64,000 nucleotides of DNA from Oscillospiraceae bacterium (GTDB taxonomy: Bacteria; Bacillota; Clostridia; Oscillospirales; Acutalibacteraceae): positions 1 through 64,000 of the forward strand of contig JAISGQ010000002.1 of NCBI GenBank assembly GCA_031262985.1, read 5' to 3'. The notes below the pieces were generated by a model. The model searched no databases and was not told the DNA's origin. It saw only the letters and a list, made by a program, of their open reading frames with translations. A program made the translations under genes and the position numbers. Shown here one piece after another: positions 7,842 through 16,759 of this stretch (the stretch's first letter is position 1; each line of letters opens with the position of its first letter).

Positions 7842-8234
7842 GGTCGAAAACGGAAAGAAATGCTACTATTTTATTGCTTCTGCAATTAACTATAACATAA
7901 ATAATACTACTCCGCATTTAAAACCATTGTATCTTTACGGTCTTTTTTACCTGCTCGCATTATAGTTACCGAGCGTCAGCCCGCCTTAGCAGCTTCCTTG
8001 TCAAAGGAAAAACTTGCAAATTCAACAACGCTTTTAAAAGCAAAATAGTAACAATCACCAAAAGGACAACTCCCCATTTGGTTAAATTTTATAGCAGAAG
8101 CACGAAGTTATTACAAAAGGGTTGCAAAATATAAAAAAGGTGTTATAATAATTTCCAGATATTACAAAATTGTAATCCGAACAGCATATCGAACATAAGA
8201 TATAAGTAATAACAAGTAAGGAGGACACCAATGC
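7842..8234. other. Intergenic region between divergent genes
   Basis: No ORF of note. It is AT-rich and carries the outward promoters at 7813-7841 (minus) and 8122-8149 (plus). Confidence 0.6.
8122..8149 (+). promoter_or_regulatory. Promoter of the LysM-M23 gene
   Basis: TTGCAA (8122-8127), a 16-bp spacer and TATAAT (8144-8149), about 86 bp before the start codon. Confidence 0.7.
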
Positions 8235-10037
8235 ATGAGTAATCTTCTGAACGGTATAGCCGCCGCACTCACCTCGGCAGTCAGCAGAAACAGAGTGCAG
8301 GGTTCCGGTTCTGCACAGGACGAAAACAACTACACATTTCCCGAAAGGTTCATGCGGCTTTGCTGCTACTACGGGATGTCGATACAGAGAACCATCAACA
8401 CGGCGGTAAGAAAAACCAAGCGCGTAGTACGCCCCGTCAGACGGCGTGCGGTGAGAGGAATCAAGAACGCCGTAGTCCTTCCGATGAAGGAGACAGCGGC
8501 GGAGCTGTCGGAAATCAGCGCGGATTTAAGGAAAACCAAGACGAGGATTGAGGTTGCCAGAAGAATAGGCGTTATGGCGGCGGCGCGTGAACGCATTGTC
8601 GTTACTGCGGCGACTGCGGCGAAGCACAAGACCTTCCTCGGCAACATAGTCAATATAGCACTCCCCATCCTCTCGCTGGCGGTGCTGGCGGTGGTGGTTT
8701 TATCGCTTGTAAACACTAACTACGCACTCGCGGTGGAGTGTGACGGCGTGGTTGTGGGATATATCGGCGAGGAGAGTGCCTACACGGGCGCGGCTCAGAT
8801 GGTGGAGGAGAGAGTTCTCTCCACAAGCCCTGAGTTCAAGAGTACGCTCACTCCCACATACAAGCTCGCGGCAGTCAACAAGAATGAGCCGCTGAGCAAC
8901 TCTCAGGAAATATGCGAAAACATCCTCTTTAACAGCGACAACGTCTCCGAGGCATACGGCTTCTTCATCAACGGAAAGCTGCTCGCCGCTATCGAGAGCG
9001 AGGGTGATATGAACTTCATTCTCGACGAGTTTTTGAATAAATATAAGAGCGGAAACGCAACTAATGCCACGACTACCTTCGTGCAGTCTACCGAGGTTGT
9101 CAAGGGACTTTACTCCTCCGACATTATTATGGATTCCGCCGCTTTCAAGAATGAAATAAGCACGGAGAAGCTTCAAAGTCAGCTCTACACGGTAAAGTCG
9201 GGCGACACCATAAGCAAGCTCACCAAGCGTTACTCCATGACGGAGGAGCGTCTGTACGAGATGAACGAAGGTCTCATGGAGGACGGTCTCAAGAAGGGAC
9301 AGAGCATCCTCATCGAGAAGGAGATGCCCGTCTTAGAGGTTAAATCAGTCTCCACGCGCTATTTCAATCAGTCGATTGCTTACGGCTCTACCAATATTGT
9401 AGACAAAACCAAGTACAAGGACTACAAGAAGCTCAAAACTGCGGGCGTAAAGGGTACGAAGAAGATAACGCAGGAGATAACCTACGTCGACGGAGTTGAG
9501 GTAAGCAGGAAAAATGTAAAGAGCGAGGTAGTCAAGGAAGCTGTGGACGAGGTTTGGATAGTCGGCTCGAAGGCGCGTCCTACCACAACTAAGAAGAAAA
9601 CAAACTACGGCAGCAGCTCCAAAATCGGCAATCAGGGGAGCAAAACCCCGATAAAGGGTTCAGGCACGTTTACATGGCCTGTTCCGGGAGTAAGAGGCAT
9701 ATCGTCCTACTACGGACAGAGATGGGGCAAGATGCACAAGGGAATCGACATCTCCGGCGGCGGCGTCTCCGGAAGAACCATTGTTGCGGCGGACGCGGGA
9801 AAGGTCGTTACCTCAAAATACCACTCCAGCTACGGCTACTACATTGTCATAAAGCACAACAACACCTACTCCACGCTGTACGCTCATTGCAGTAAGCTGC
9901 TTGTGAAGGCGGGGACGTATGTGTCGAAGGGTCAGGCAATCGGCAAGGTGGGCAGCACCGGAAACTCCACGGGTCCTCACCTGCACTTTGAGGTTCATGT
10001 CAACGGCTCGCATAGGAATCCTCTTAATTATTTATAA
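8235..10037 (+). CDS. Membrane-anchored LysM-G5-M23 peptidoglycan endopeptidase
   Basis: 600 residues. A basic, helical cytoplasmic N-terminus (1-140) precedes one membrane segment (about 143-166). A long extracytoplasmic part follows: a linker domain (170-310), a LysM domain (about 316-362, YTVKSGDTISKLTKRY), a G5-like domain (about 368-445), a Ser/Lys-rich linker and a C-terminal M23/LytM domain (about 488-600). The M23 zinc motifs are complete (HKGIDI and GPHLHFEVHV). It probably cleaves peptide cross-links in growing wall. ATG 8235 follows AAGGAGG; an overlapping ATG at 8231 opens only a three-codon frame. Confidence 0.92.
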   Translation: MSNLLNGIAAALTSAVSRNRVQGSGSAQDENNYTFPERFMRLCCYYGMSIQRTINTAVRKTKRVVRPVRRRAVRGIKNAVVLPMKETAAELSEISADLRKTKTRIEVARRIGVMAAARERIVVTAATAAKHKTFLGNIVNIALPILSLAVLAVVVLSLVNTNYALAVECDGVVVGYIGEESAYTGAAQMVEERVLSTSPEFKSTLTPTYKLAAVNKNEPLSNSQEICENILFNSDNVSEAYGFFINGKLLAAIESEGDMNFILDEFLNKYKSGNATNATTTFVQSTEVVKGLYSSDIIMDSAAFKNEISTEKLQSQLYTVKSGDTISKLTKRYSMTEERLYEMNEGLMEDGLKKGQSILIEKEMPVLEVKSVSTRYFNQSIAYGSTNIVDKTKYKDYKKLKTAGVKGTKKITQEITYVDGVEVSRKNVKSEVVKEAVDEVWIVGSKARPTTTKKKTNYGSSSKIGNQGSKTPIKGSGTFTWPVPGVRGISSYYGQRWGKMHKGIDISGGGVSGRTIVAADAGKVVTSKYHSSYGYYIVIKHNNTYSTLYAHCSKLLVKAGTYVSKGQAIGKVGSTGNSTGPHLHFEVHVNGSHRNPLNYL

Positions 10038-10043
10038 TTGCTC

Positions 10044-10080
10044 ATCGGTCTGCCGGATTTTTTCGGCAGACCGATTTTCT
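10044..10080 (+). terminator. Rho-independent terminator
   Basis: ATCGGTCTGCCG/CGGCAGACCGAT stem with an 8-nt loop and TTTTCTT tail. Confidence 0.85.
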
Positions 10081-10171
10081 TGCCGCACATAATACTTCTC
10101 CGCAGTATAAAATTTGCGCGTAATATTTTGTAGAAAACAACGAACAATTTGATTTTTCTTGAAAAAAGAGC

Positions 10172-10200
10172 TTGCAAACGGCTTTAAATTTAGTTATAAT
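10172..10200 (+). promoter_or_regulatory. Promoter of the CdaR-type regulator gene
   Basis: TTGCAA (10172-10177), a 17-bp spacer and TATAAT (10195-10200). The leader to the ATG at 10373 is about 165 nt and contains no recognised riboswitch. Confidence 0.75.
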
Positions 10201-10372
10201 GTATATTGAATCTTGTAACTTTATGAATAACTTTATAAAATTTTATTGCTCATTGTTAAAGGTGATATTTGTTTTGCCTGACAGCAACGGAGAGGCAGTG
10301 TAGTTTTGTCTGTGTTTATTCTGTGTTTATAAATACATCAGTAAATTTCAGTGATAAGGGAGAGGAAATTTT

Positions 10373-11458
10373 ATGGCTAACAGGGTGTTTCAGGGAGTAG
10401 TTCATCAGATGAAGGATGCCGTTGACCGCACTATAGGAATTGTCGACGATTCCGGTATTATTATCGCCTGCGGAGATTTGATTCGGATAGGCGAAAGCTG
10501 CAAGGGTGTTTCAAGCGAGCAGATTTCAGGCACTGAGCTGTTTACAGCCGAGGGCTATACATATAAGCCGTTCGGCGGTTCGCCCTACAGCGAGTACGCC
10601 GTATTTGTAGCGGGAGCTGACGACGAGGCGGCGAAGTTTGCCTCCCTTCTCTCGGTTTCTCTCGAGGCTATCAAGCAGCTCCACGACGAGAAGTTTGACA
10701 GGGCGAATTTCATCAAAAACGTCATTCTCGACAACATCCTCCCGGGGGACATATATCTAAAGGCACGAGAGCTTCGCTTCAACTCCGACGTCAGCCGCGT
10801 GTGCCTGCTTATTAGGACTACCGCTAAGACTGAGGTCTCCACATACGATGTAATTCAGCAGCTTTTCCCCGAAAAGTCGAAGGACTTTGTCGTAAACATA
10901 AACGAGAGCGACATCGCGCTCATAAAGGAGATACACTCGGGAATCGAACTGCGCGACCTCGAGAAGCTGGCGCGTTCTATTGTCGATACACTCTCAAGCG
11001 AGTTTTACACCCACTGCATCGTCGGTATCGGCATAACCGTTACGGGAATCAAGGACTTGGCGCGTTCCTTCAAGGAGGCGCAGATAGCCCTCGAGGTGGG
11101 AAAGGTTTTTGACACCGAAAAGACTATAATCAGCTACGAGAATTTGGGCATAGCCCGCCTTATCTACCAGCTCCCGACTACTCTCTGCGAGATGTTCCTG
11201 CGTGAGGTTTTCCGCAAAGGTTCTATCGAATCTCTCGATCAGGAGACACTCTTTACCATCCAGAAATTCTTCGACAACAACCTCAACGTGTCCGAAACGT
11301 CGAGGCGGCTCTTTGTACACAGAAACACTCTGGTCTACCGTCTGGAGAAAATCAAGAAGCTCACGGGACTTGACCTGCGCGAGTTCGACCACGCTATCGT
11401 GTTTAAGGTAGCACTCATGGTCAAGAAGTACCTCACTGCAAGCCCTGTCAAATATTAA
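10373..11458 (+). CDS. CdaR/PucR-family transcriptional regulator
   Basis: 361 residues. An N-terminal sugar-diacid-recognition-like domain (about 1-130) is followed by a central domain (about 140-285). The C-terminal PucR-type helix-turn-helix (about 300-357) contains LNVSETSRRLFVHRNTLVYR. CdaR-family proteins usually activate carbohydrate or diacid catabolism genes, but none is adjacent. The next genes are the ftsEX cell-division block, separated by a terminator hairpin. The ligand is unknown. ATG 10373 follows GGGAGAGG. Confidence 0.9.
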   Translation: MANRVFQGVVHQMKDAVDRTIGIVDDSGIIIACGDLIRIGESCKGVSSEQISGTELFTAEGYTYKPFGGSPYSEYAVFVAGADDEAAKFASLLSVSLEAIKQLHDEKFDRANFIKNVILDNILPGDIYLKARELRFNSDVSRVCLLIRTTAKTEVSTYDVIQQLFPEKSKDFVVNINESDIALIKEIHSGIELRDLEKLARSIVDTLSSEFYTHCIVGIGITVTGIKDLARSFKEAQIALEVGKVFDTEKTIISYENLGIARLIYQLPTTLCEMFLREVFRKGSIESLDQETLFTIQKFFDNNLNVSETSRRLFVHRNTLVYRLEKIKKLTGLDLREFDHAIVFKVALMVKKYLTASPVKY

Positions 11459-11488
11459 TACTGAAATATTTAGGTATTTCAGTATTAA
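11455..11488 (+). terminator. Hairpin terminator overlapping the regulator stop codon
   Basis: Perfect TTAATACTGAAATA stem with a TTTAGG loop. The left arm includes the TAA stop. There is no strong T-run. Confidence 0.6.
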
Positions 11489-11636
11489 TCTGTTGTATTC
11501 TTTACAAATTCCTCACCATATGTAACAATTTTGTAACAAACAGCCTGTGCTTTTGATTTATAATGTTTTACAGAGAGTTTGCTATATAGTTTGGTTTATG
11601 TTTATGCAAGATATTTAGGGAGTGTCGCTGAAAAAT

Positions 11637-12320
11637 ATGATAGAGTTCAGAAATGTTTATAAAACCTACGACAACGGGACTAAGGCTCTGCGTGACTTTT
11701 CGCTGAGAATTAACGAGGGTGAGTTTGTCTTTATCGTAGGTTCGTCGGGTTCGGGTAAGTCAACCCTTCTAAAGCTTCTCATGAGGGAGGAGCTGCCAAG
11801 CTCCGGCGAGATTATTGTCGCCGGCAGAAGGCTCTCCACTCTCCGCCACAAGGATTTGCCGTTTTATCGGCGGACTATGGGCATAGTTTTTCAGGACTTC
11901 CGCCTCATCCCCAACATGACCGTTTTCGACAACGTGGCGTTCGCAATGCGCGTTATCGGCATGAGCAGTAAGGCTGTCAGGAAGAAGGTTCCCTACGTCT
12001 TAGGGCTTGTCGGGCTTAACGAAAAGGCACGCTGCTACCCAAAGGAGCTTTCCGGCGGAGAGCAGCAGCGCGTAGGCTTGGCAAGAGCTCTTATCAACAA
12101 TCCCGCGCTGATTATCGCGGACGAGCCTACAGGCAACGTTGACCCGCGCATGAGCTTTGAGATTGTCGATATGCTCAACGAAATCAACCGCAGAGGCACT
12201 ACCGTACTTATGGTTACTCACGAACACTCGCTTGTCAAGAAATTCCACCGCAGAATTATAGAGATTCAGAATGGTGAGCTTGTCGCAGACAGCGGACCGG
12301 AGGTGGACTACTATGCTTAG
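11637..12320 (+). CDS. ftsE: Cell-division ABC ATPase FtsE
   Basis: 227 residues from the ATG at 11637, the usual FtsE length and beginning (MIEFRNVYK). FtsE powers the FtsEX complex, which controls peptidoglycan hydrolases from the cytoplasmic side. Walker A is GSSGSGKST, the signature is [15 protein letters not shown] and Walker B is [13 protein letters not shown] five codons upstream (11622) overlaps the only ribosome-binding-like AGGGAG, so the ATG is preferred though the spacing (14 nt) is long. A TATAAT at 11559-11564 is the likely -10. Its end overlaps ftsX. Confidence 0.95.
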   Translation: MIEFRNVYKTYDNGTKALRDFSLRINEGEFVFIVGSSGSGKSTLLKLLMREELPSSGEIIVAGRRLSTLRHKDLPFYRRTMGIVFQDFRLIPNMTVFDNVAFAMRVIGMSSKAVRKKVPYVLGLVGLNEKARCYPKELSGGEQQRVGLARALINNPALIIADEPTGNVDPRMSFEIVDMLNEINRRGTTVLMVTHEHSLVKKFHRRIIEIQNGELVADSGPEVDYYA

Positions 12321-13218
12321 CAGTACTAAATATCTCATAAGAGAGGGCTTTCGCAATCTCTGGACAAACCGTTTAATGAGCTTCGCCTCCATGGGAGTGC
12401 TTATATGCTGTCTGCTCCTCATGGGCAGTGCGGCACTCGTATCGGTCAATATAAGCAGTGCCATGGGCTGGCTGGGCGACCAGAACGCCGTCATGGTGTT
12501 CCTCGGCGACGACGTTACCGCCGAGCTGTCGGACTCCGTGAAAACTCAGATTGAGGCAGTGGGCAACATCAAGACAATTGAATTTGTGTCGAGAGAGGAT
12601 GCTTTCGCCTCCATCATGAGCAAGCTGTCCGACGACGCGAGTATGGTTGACGCGCTGAGCGACACGGCGGAGTTCCTGCCGAACGCGTATAAGGTGACGT
12701 TCGACGACCTCTCCCGCTTTGAGGTGACGGTCGATCAGATTAAGCAGATTGAAAAGATTCAGCACGTGAGCGATAAGAGAGATTTCGTAAAACGCCTCAA
12801 CGGAATTAACAAGGTGGTTTCCGTGGTAGGTCTGTGGATAGTAGGTATGCTGTTCGTGGTTTCCCTCTTCATCATCACCAACACAATCAAGCTCACGATG
12901 TATGTCAGAAAGCTGGAGATAGGAATAATGAAATCGGTGGGTGCTACCGACTGGTTCATACGGCTTCCGTTTTTGGTGGAGGGAATTATTATAGGTCTCT
13001 TCTCCGGCATTGTCTCCTTCGGACTGGTTACGTATGTATATCTCACAGCGTCAAGCGCGGTCACTTCCACATTTACTATAGGCATAGTCCCCTACAGCTC
13101 CTTCTGGTGGATTGTCCTGCTCGGATTTTTGTTTACGGGTATGTTCGCCGGCTCTTCGGGCAGTTTGATTTCAATAAGAAAATACTTGAAAAATGACGGA
13201 GGGATAAGCAATGATTAG
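12313..13218 (+). CDS. ftsX: Cell-division permease-like protein FtsX
   Basis: 301 residues from ATG 12313, which is preceded by GGAGGTGG. The longer frame from 12271 has no ribosome-binding site and lies inside ftsE. Four membrane segments are visible (about 24-46, 175-200, 220-245 and 270-292), with a large extracellular loop (50-170) that in this family contacts a coiled-coil hydrolase activator. It overlaps ftsE by 8 nt and the next gene by 8 nt, so translation is coupled. Confidence 0.95.
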   Translation: MLSSTKYLIREGFRNLWTNRLMSFASMGVLICCLLLMGSAALVSVNISSAMGWLGDQNAVMVFLGDDVTAELSDSVKTQIEAVGNIKTIEFVSREDAFASIMSKLSDDASMVDALSDTAEFLPNAYKVTFDDLSRFEVTVDQIKQIEKIQHVSDKRDFVKRLNGINKVVSVVGLWIVGMLFVVSLFIITNTIKLTMYVRKLEIGIMKSVGATDWFIRLPFLVEGIIIGLFSGIVSFGLVTYVYLTASSAVTSTFTIGIVPYSSFWWIVLLGFLFTGMFAGSSGSLISIRKYLKNDGGISND

Positions 13219-14380
13219 AAAAATAACAATATGCGTTATGGTTCTCATGGCAATGGTTTCCACGTTCGTATTTATGGCTCCCGAAAAGGAGACAGACGCC
13301 GCGATTCCCTCAGTGTCCGCCGCCACGCAGGCGGAGCTTCAGGCTAAGCAGAAGCAGCTCGCCAAGGAGCAGAGCGCGATAAAGAGCAAACTCAGCTCCA
13401 TAAGAAAGAACAAGGCGTCCGCTCAGGAAGAAGTGGACGAAATTAACAAGCTGGTCGCCAATCTTGAATCTCAGATAAGTGCTCTCAACGAGAATATCGA
13501 CTCCATAAACGATGAAATAGCGGCTGTTGAGGCGGATATCAAGGAAAAAGAGGACTTGATTGACGAGAACTACGATAAATTTAAGAACCGTCTTCGTGCC
13601 ATGTACATGACAGGCGATATGTCGGGCGGACTTGAGGTGCTTCTCTCCTCCGAGGGTTTTGATGATTTCCTCTCGCGTATGTACTACGTTGAGGTTATGT
13701 CCGAACATGACAAGGCTATAATTGATTCGCTCACGGCGGACAAGGAAGGCTATGTGGACAAGAAGAAGGAAATTGAAGTTAAGAAGGCGGAGGTTGACGC
13801 TCAGAAAACTGAGCTTGCCGTTAAGAAAACCGAGCTTAATGAAGAGAAGAAAATCGCCGAGGAACTCCTTGCTGAAATAGCGAAGGAGCAGAAAAATCTC
13901 GAAAATCAACAGCGTGCTGTTGACGCTAAGATGGAGACGGCTAAGGCTCAGCTCGACCAGCTTATCGGAAACTACGTCAAGAAGGATGTAGGCTCTAAGT
14001 ATGTCGGCGGCAGCTTTAAGTGGCCCGCTCCCGGCTACGGTAAGATTACCTCTCCCTACGGCATGAGATGGGGTAAGCTCCATAAGGGTATCGACATCGG
14101 CTCGCCTATGGGAGCTAAGATTATAGCCTCGAACACGGGTACGGTCGTCACCTCCTCCTACAACGCAGGCGGCTACGGCAACTACGTTATCATAAACCAC
14201 GGCGGCGGATATATGACTGTGTACGCTCATCTGAGCAAGAGACACGTCAGTGTCGGTCAGTACGTTACAAAGGGTGCTACAATCGGACTTTGCGGCTCTA
14301 CAGGTCACTCTACCGGACCTCACCTCCACTTTGAGATTCGCGTAAACGGCACTGCCGTCAACCCCAGAAACTATGTGTAG
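13211..14380 (+). CDS. EnvC/PcsB-like coiled-coil M23 murein hydrolase
   Basis: 389 residues with a signal peptide or anchor (about 5-24), a long heptad-rich coiled coil (about 33-255) and a C-terminal LytM/M23 domain (about 265-389). The zinc motifs HKGIDIG and GPHLHFEIRV are intact, so it should be catalytically active, unlike the degenerate LytM domains of some EnvC proteins. The ATG at 13211 overlaps the ftsX end (ATGATTAG). In this operon position it is the expected extracellular partner of FtsEX, releasing hydrolase activity at the septum. Confidence 0.93.
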   Translation: MIRKITICVMVLMAMVSTFVFMAPEKETDAAIPSVSAATQAELQAKQKQLAKEQSAIKSKLSSIRKNKASAQEEVDEINKLVANLESQISALNENIDSINDEIAAVEADIKEKEDLIDENYDKFKNRLRAMYMTGDMSGGLEVLLSSEGFDDFLSRMYYVEVMSEHDKAIIDSLTADKEGYVDKKKEIEVKKAEVDAQKTELAVKKTELNEEKKIAEELLAEIAKEQKNLENQQRAVDAKMETAKAQLDQLIGNYVKKDVGSKYVGGSFKWPAPGYGKITSPYGMRWGKLHKGIDIGSPMGAKIIASNTGTVVTSSYNAGGYGNYVIINHGGGYMTVYAHLSKRHVSVGQYVTKGATIGLCGSTGHSTGPHLHFEIRVNGTAVNPRNYV

Positions 14381-14434
14381 CCTGCACTGCCTGTAAGGCG
14401 CGGAGCAGATACCGATTCTCTCATACATAAACTT

Positions 14435-14480
14435 ATACCCGCCGCCTGAGATAGCATAATTTCAGTCGGCGGGTATTGTG
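14435..14480 (+). terminator. Terminator of the ftsEX operon
   Basis: ATACCCGCCG/CGGCGGGTAT stem with an inner CTGA/TCAG pair, followed by TGTG; a short T-run only. Confidence 0.6.
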
Positions 14481-14575
14481 CAGTAGTGCGGCTTTTAAGG
14501 GGCTGCGGCAGCTCGATTATACAGCTCCTGCACTTATATACTACTCCGCTTTTAGACACGGAGCAGTATGAAAAC

Positions 14576-14604
14576 TTGACTATCAGAACTTAAAAGAGTA
14601 AAAT
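14576..14604 (+). promoter_or_regulatory. Promoter of the S41-family gene
   Basis: TTGACT (14576-14581), a 17-bp spacer and TAAAAT (14599-14604), 50 bp before the start. It separates this gene from the ftsEX unit. Confidence 0.75.
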
Positions 14605-14654
14605 ACAACTTGTAACAGCTTCGCAATAATCTCGAAAGGATTGACATACTTAAC

Positions 14655-15890
14655 ATGAATAAAAAAATATCACTGGGGCTTTCCATCTCCATAACCATTA
14701 TAGCGGTCACTCTCGCGGTTGTGGTTACATATACCGCCGCCATGAACACCTTCGACAGCCGAATGAGCTCGGTCACGGAGCGGCAGAATATGTACGACCT
14801 CCTGTCGGAGCTTGATTTGAAGGTTCGTATGAGCTACTATAAGGAGCTGAGAAACGACGCCGTGAGCAACAGCATAGCAAAAGGCTATGTAGACGGACTG
14901 GGCGACCCCTACAGCGGCTTTCTCACGAGCGAGCAGTACAAGCAGAAGGTCGATTTGGAGGCGGGCTACGACTTCGGTCTGGGAATAGATATCGCAAGGA
15001 ACTCCGACGGGCTGATTTTAGTCAACAGAGTGGACAGCAACTCCCCCGCAAACAGCGCGGGAGTGAAAAAAGGCGACGTCATCACGTCAGTAGGAGGAAA
15101 ATCCGTCTCCTCCACGGGCTATGACAGCTCAGTTGCGGCACTGTCGGAAGCATCTCCTAAGGCATCCTTCGCGGTGAAGAGAAACGGGAGGAGTTACAAT
15201 TTTAACGTAACTAAGTCTACCTACTCCGTTATGTCGATTGAGCGAAAAGTTATAGGCGACGACACGGGATATATCAGAATATCCGAATTTAACGATAAAA
15301 CCTACGACCAGTTTAACTCCGCGGTAAACAGCCTGAAGAAGTCGCAGATTACGGGGCTTATCATTGATCTTCGCGACAATAAGGGCGGTTCGTATGATGC
15401 CGCCTGCGAGATACTCGATTCACTCCTGCCTGCCGGAAACCTCATGCTCACAAAGGCAAAGGACGGCGAGGAGACAGTTATGTACACCTCCGACACGAGG
15501 GATCTCAAAATGCCCATGTGCATCTTGATTAACTCAAATACAATAGGCGCGGGAGAGTTGTTCGCGGGTGCTTTCGCCGACTTCGGGCGTGCCGATTTAG
15601 TTGGCACGGCGACATTCGGGCGGCACAGTGTGCAGGAGCTGTTCCCTCTGAGCAACGGCACAGCGGTCGAGCTTACCACTAAGACGTGGACTACCGCATC
15701 CTCGAGCGCGCTTGAGGGAGGAAAAATCGCACCTCATTTCGAGGTTAAGCTTACCGACTACCAGTATGAGAACCGATTCCTCCTCTCCGATGGAGAGGAC
15801 CCTCAGCTTCAAACTGCAATCGAGCGGATTGAGTCGAAGAAGACTGCGACTCCTGCTGCTCCTGCGGTCTCCGATTCCGACGCGGAGTAA
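14655..15890 (+). CDS. S41 (C-terminal processing protease) family protein with replaced catalytic dyad
   Basis: 411 residues: one N-terminal membrane segment (about 7-30), a short helical domain, a PDZ domain (about 105-185) and an S41 protease-fold domain (about 195-365). Active members read SASASEI, then GEPTFGK 25 residues after the catalytic Ser. Here the matching stretches are NTIGAGELFAGA (295-306) and GTATFGR (317-323). Gly298 stands where Ser belongs and Arg323 where Lys belongs. The surrounding fold is well conserved (DLRDNKGG, FADFGRADLVG, SVQELFPL). Its position after ftsEX and the M23 protein is common in clostridia. It is probably a non-catalytic PDZ-bearing regulator of that block. 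Confidence 0.9.
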   Translation: MNKKISLGLSISITIIAVTLAVVVTYTAAMNTFDSRMSSVTERQNMYDLLSELDLKVRMSYYKELRNDAVSNSIAKGYVDGLGDPYSGFLTSEQYKQKVDLEAGYDFGLGIDIARNSDGLILVNRVDSNSPANSAGVKKGDVITSVGGKSVSSTGYDSSVAALSEASPKASFAVKRNGRSYNFNVTKSTYSVMSIERKVIGDDTGYIRISEFNDKTYDQFNSAVNSLKKSQITGLIIDLRDNKGGSYDAACEILDSLLPAGNLMLTKAKDGEETVMYTSDTRDLKMPMCILINSNTIGAGELFAGAFADFGRADLVGTATFGRHSVQELFPLSNGTAVELTTKTWTTASSSALEGGKIAPHFEVKLTDYQYENRFLLSDGEDPQLQTAIERIESKKTATPAAPAVSDSDAE

Positions 15891-16052
15891 CAGGTTACAG
15901 TTGACAGTTGACAGTTAAGGGAACGGCTTCGCGCCTTCAATTTATCATTCATCATTTTTCATTCTTCATTTTCTTGCCCCGCCAAATGACACTTTATGTC
16001 ATTTTCAGGCGGCGTTCCTTAACTGTCAACTGTCACTTGTCAACTGGACCTG
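15891..16052. repeat. Inverted heptamer-repeat element
   Basis: Left arm (15893-15925) has tandem GTTGACA units then GTTAAGGGAACGGC. The right arm (about 16009-16047) is its inverted complement (GTTCCTTAACTGTCAACTGTC). Between them lie an ATCATTC-type run (15941-15975) and a small AAATGACA/TGTCATTT hairpin. It looks like a mobile palindrome. Confidence 0.7.
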
Positions 16053-16376
16053 TCAACTCCCCACAACAAGTGCCATAATAACCGCCGTAATCACTCCTCC
16101 CGCAACCGCGGAGGCGGCGATATTCCAGTACTTCGAGATTACGCCGAACTTCCCCTCCCCCACTCGTCTTGCGGAAAGCGGCTTGTCCTCGGCGCAGTCG
16201 GACAGATTGGACTCCACCGACATATTAAGCTGACTTATGCAGTCCTCTATCTCCTTGTGCAGATTGATGGTGCAGTCGTCAGCGTACTGCGGCTTGACGA
16301 AGCATATCACTCTCTCGAAAAACGGACTGTCGGGCTTTGAAATCTCCACCGCATAGCGGCTTACCGAACGAATCAT
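16053..16376 (-). CDS. Small protein with C-terminal membrane anchor
   Basis: 107 residues. A soluble N-terminal part (1-80) precedes one C-terminal membrane segment (about 83-106, rich in Ala, Val and Ile). A good ribosome-binding site (GGAGGAAATATAT on the minus strand) precedes the ATG at 16376. No family is recognised and there are no operon partners. The stop codon abuts the inverted heptamer element. Confidence 0.65.
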   Translation of the reverse strand: MIRSVSRYAVEISKPDSPFFERVICFVKPQYADDCTINLHKEIEDCISQLNMSVESNLSDCAEDKPLSARRVGEGKFGVISKYWNIAASAVAGGVITAVIMALVVGS

Positions 16377-16460
16377 ATATATTTCCTCCGATTGTGTAAT
16401 AGTATATTATGAGGAAATTATTGGCTTTCGGTATTCATATTATTCAGAATATACAATCCG

Positions 16461-16567
16461 TATAGTTAATTAACTTAGAAAACGCCAAGAAAACACGGGC
16501 GAAAAGCCTTGATTTGTGCGGTTTTCGCCCGTGGAGGCTTGATTGTTTTCTTGTTGATTTAGTGTAT
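16461..16567 (+). repeat. 108-bp palindromic element, copy B
   Basis: Begins TATAGTTAATTAACTTAG and ends TTGATTTAGTGTAT. The core stem is CACGGGCGAAAA/TTTTCGCCCGTG and the outer arms are CAAGAAAAC/GTTTTCTTG. It lies about 190 bp upstream of the acyltransferase gene. Confidence 0.85.
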
Positions 16568-16622
16568 TTCCACAAAATCCTGTTGTTAACATAAAATATG
16601 TTGAAAACTGTGTGGAAAGTGT
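16566..16622. promoter_or_regulatory. Cluster of DnaA-box-like nonamers
   Basis: ATTTCCACA (16566-16574), the complement of TTTTCAACA (16599-16607) and the complement of CTTTCCACA (16611-16619), in AT-rich DNA. Each differs by one base from TTWTNCACA. The role is not established. Confidence 0.3.
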
Positions 16623-16759
16623 GGGAAACCCTGTTGTCAGCCGAAATTTGAATTTCGGCATATCGGTTCAATGCGGTTTTCCGATTTTTACTCCTGCGTT
16701 TTTATGTAAACAGAATGTACAACTTATGGTTATAGTAGTCAGAGAGGATGATTATCGAA

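Noticed and set aside
13310..14428. A 372-codon frame antisense to the M23 coiled-coil gene
   Set aside because: Shadow of a clearly coding gene with intact zinc motifs; composition is Leu/Val-rich in the way of antisense frames.
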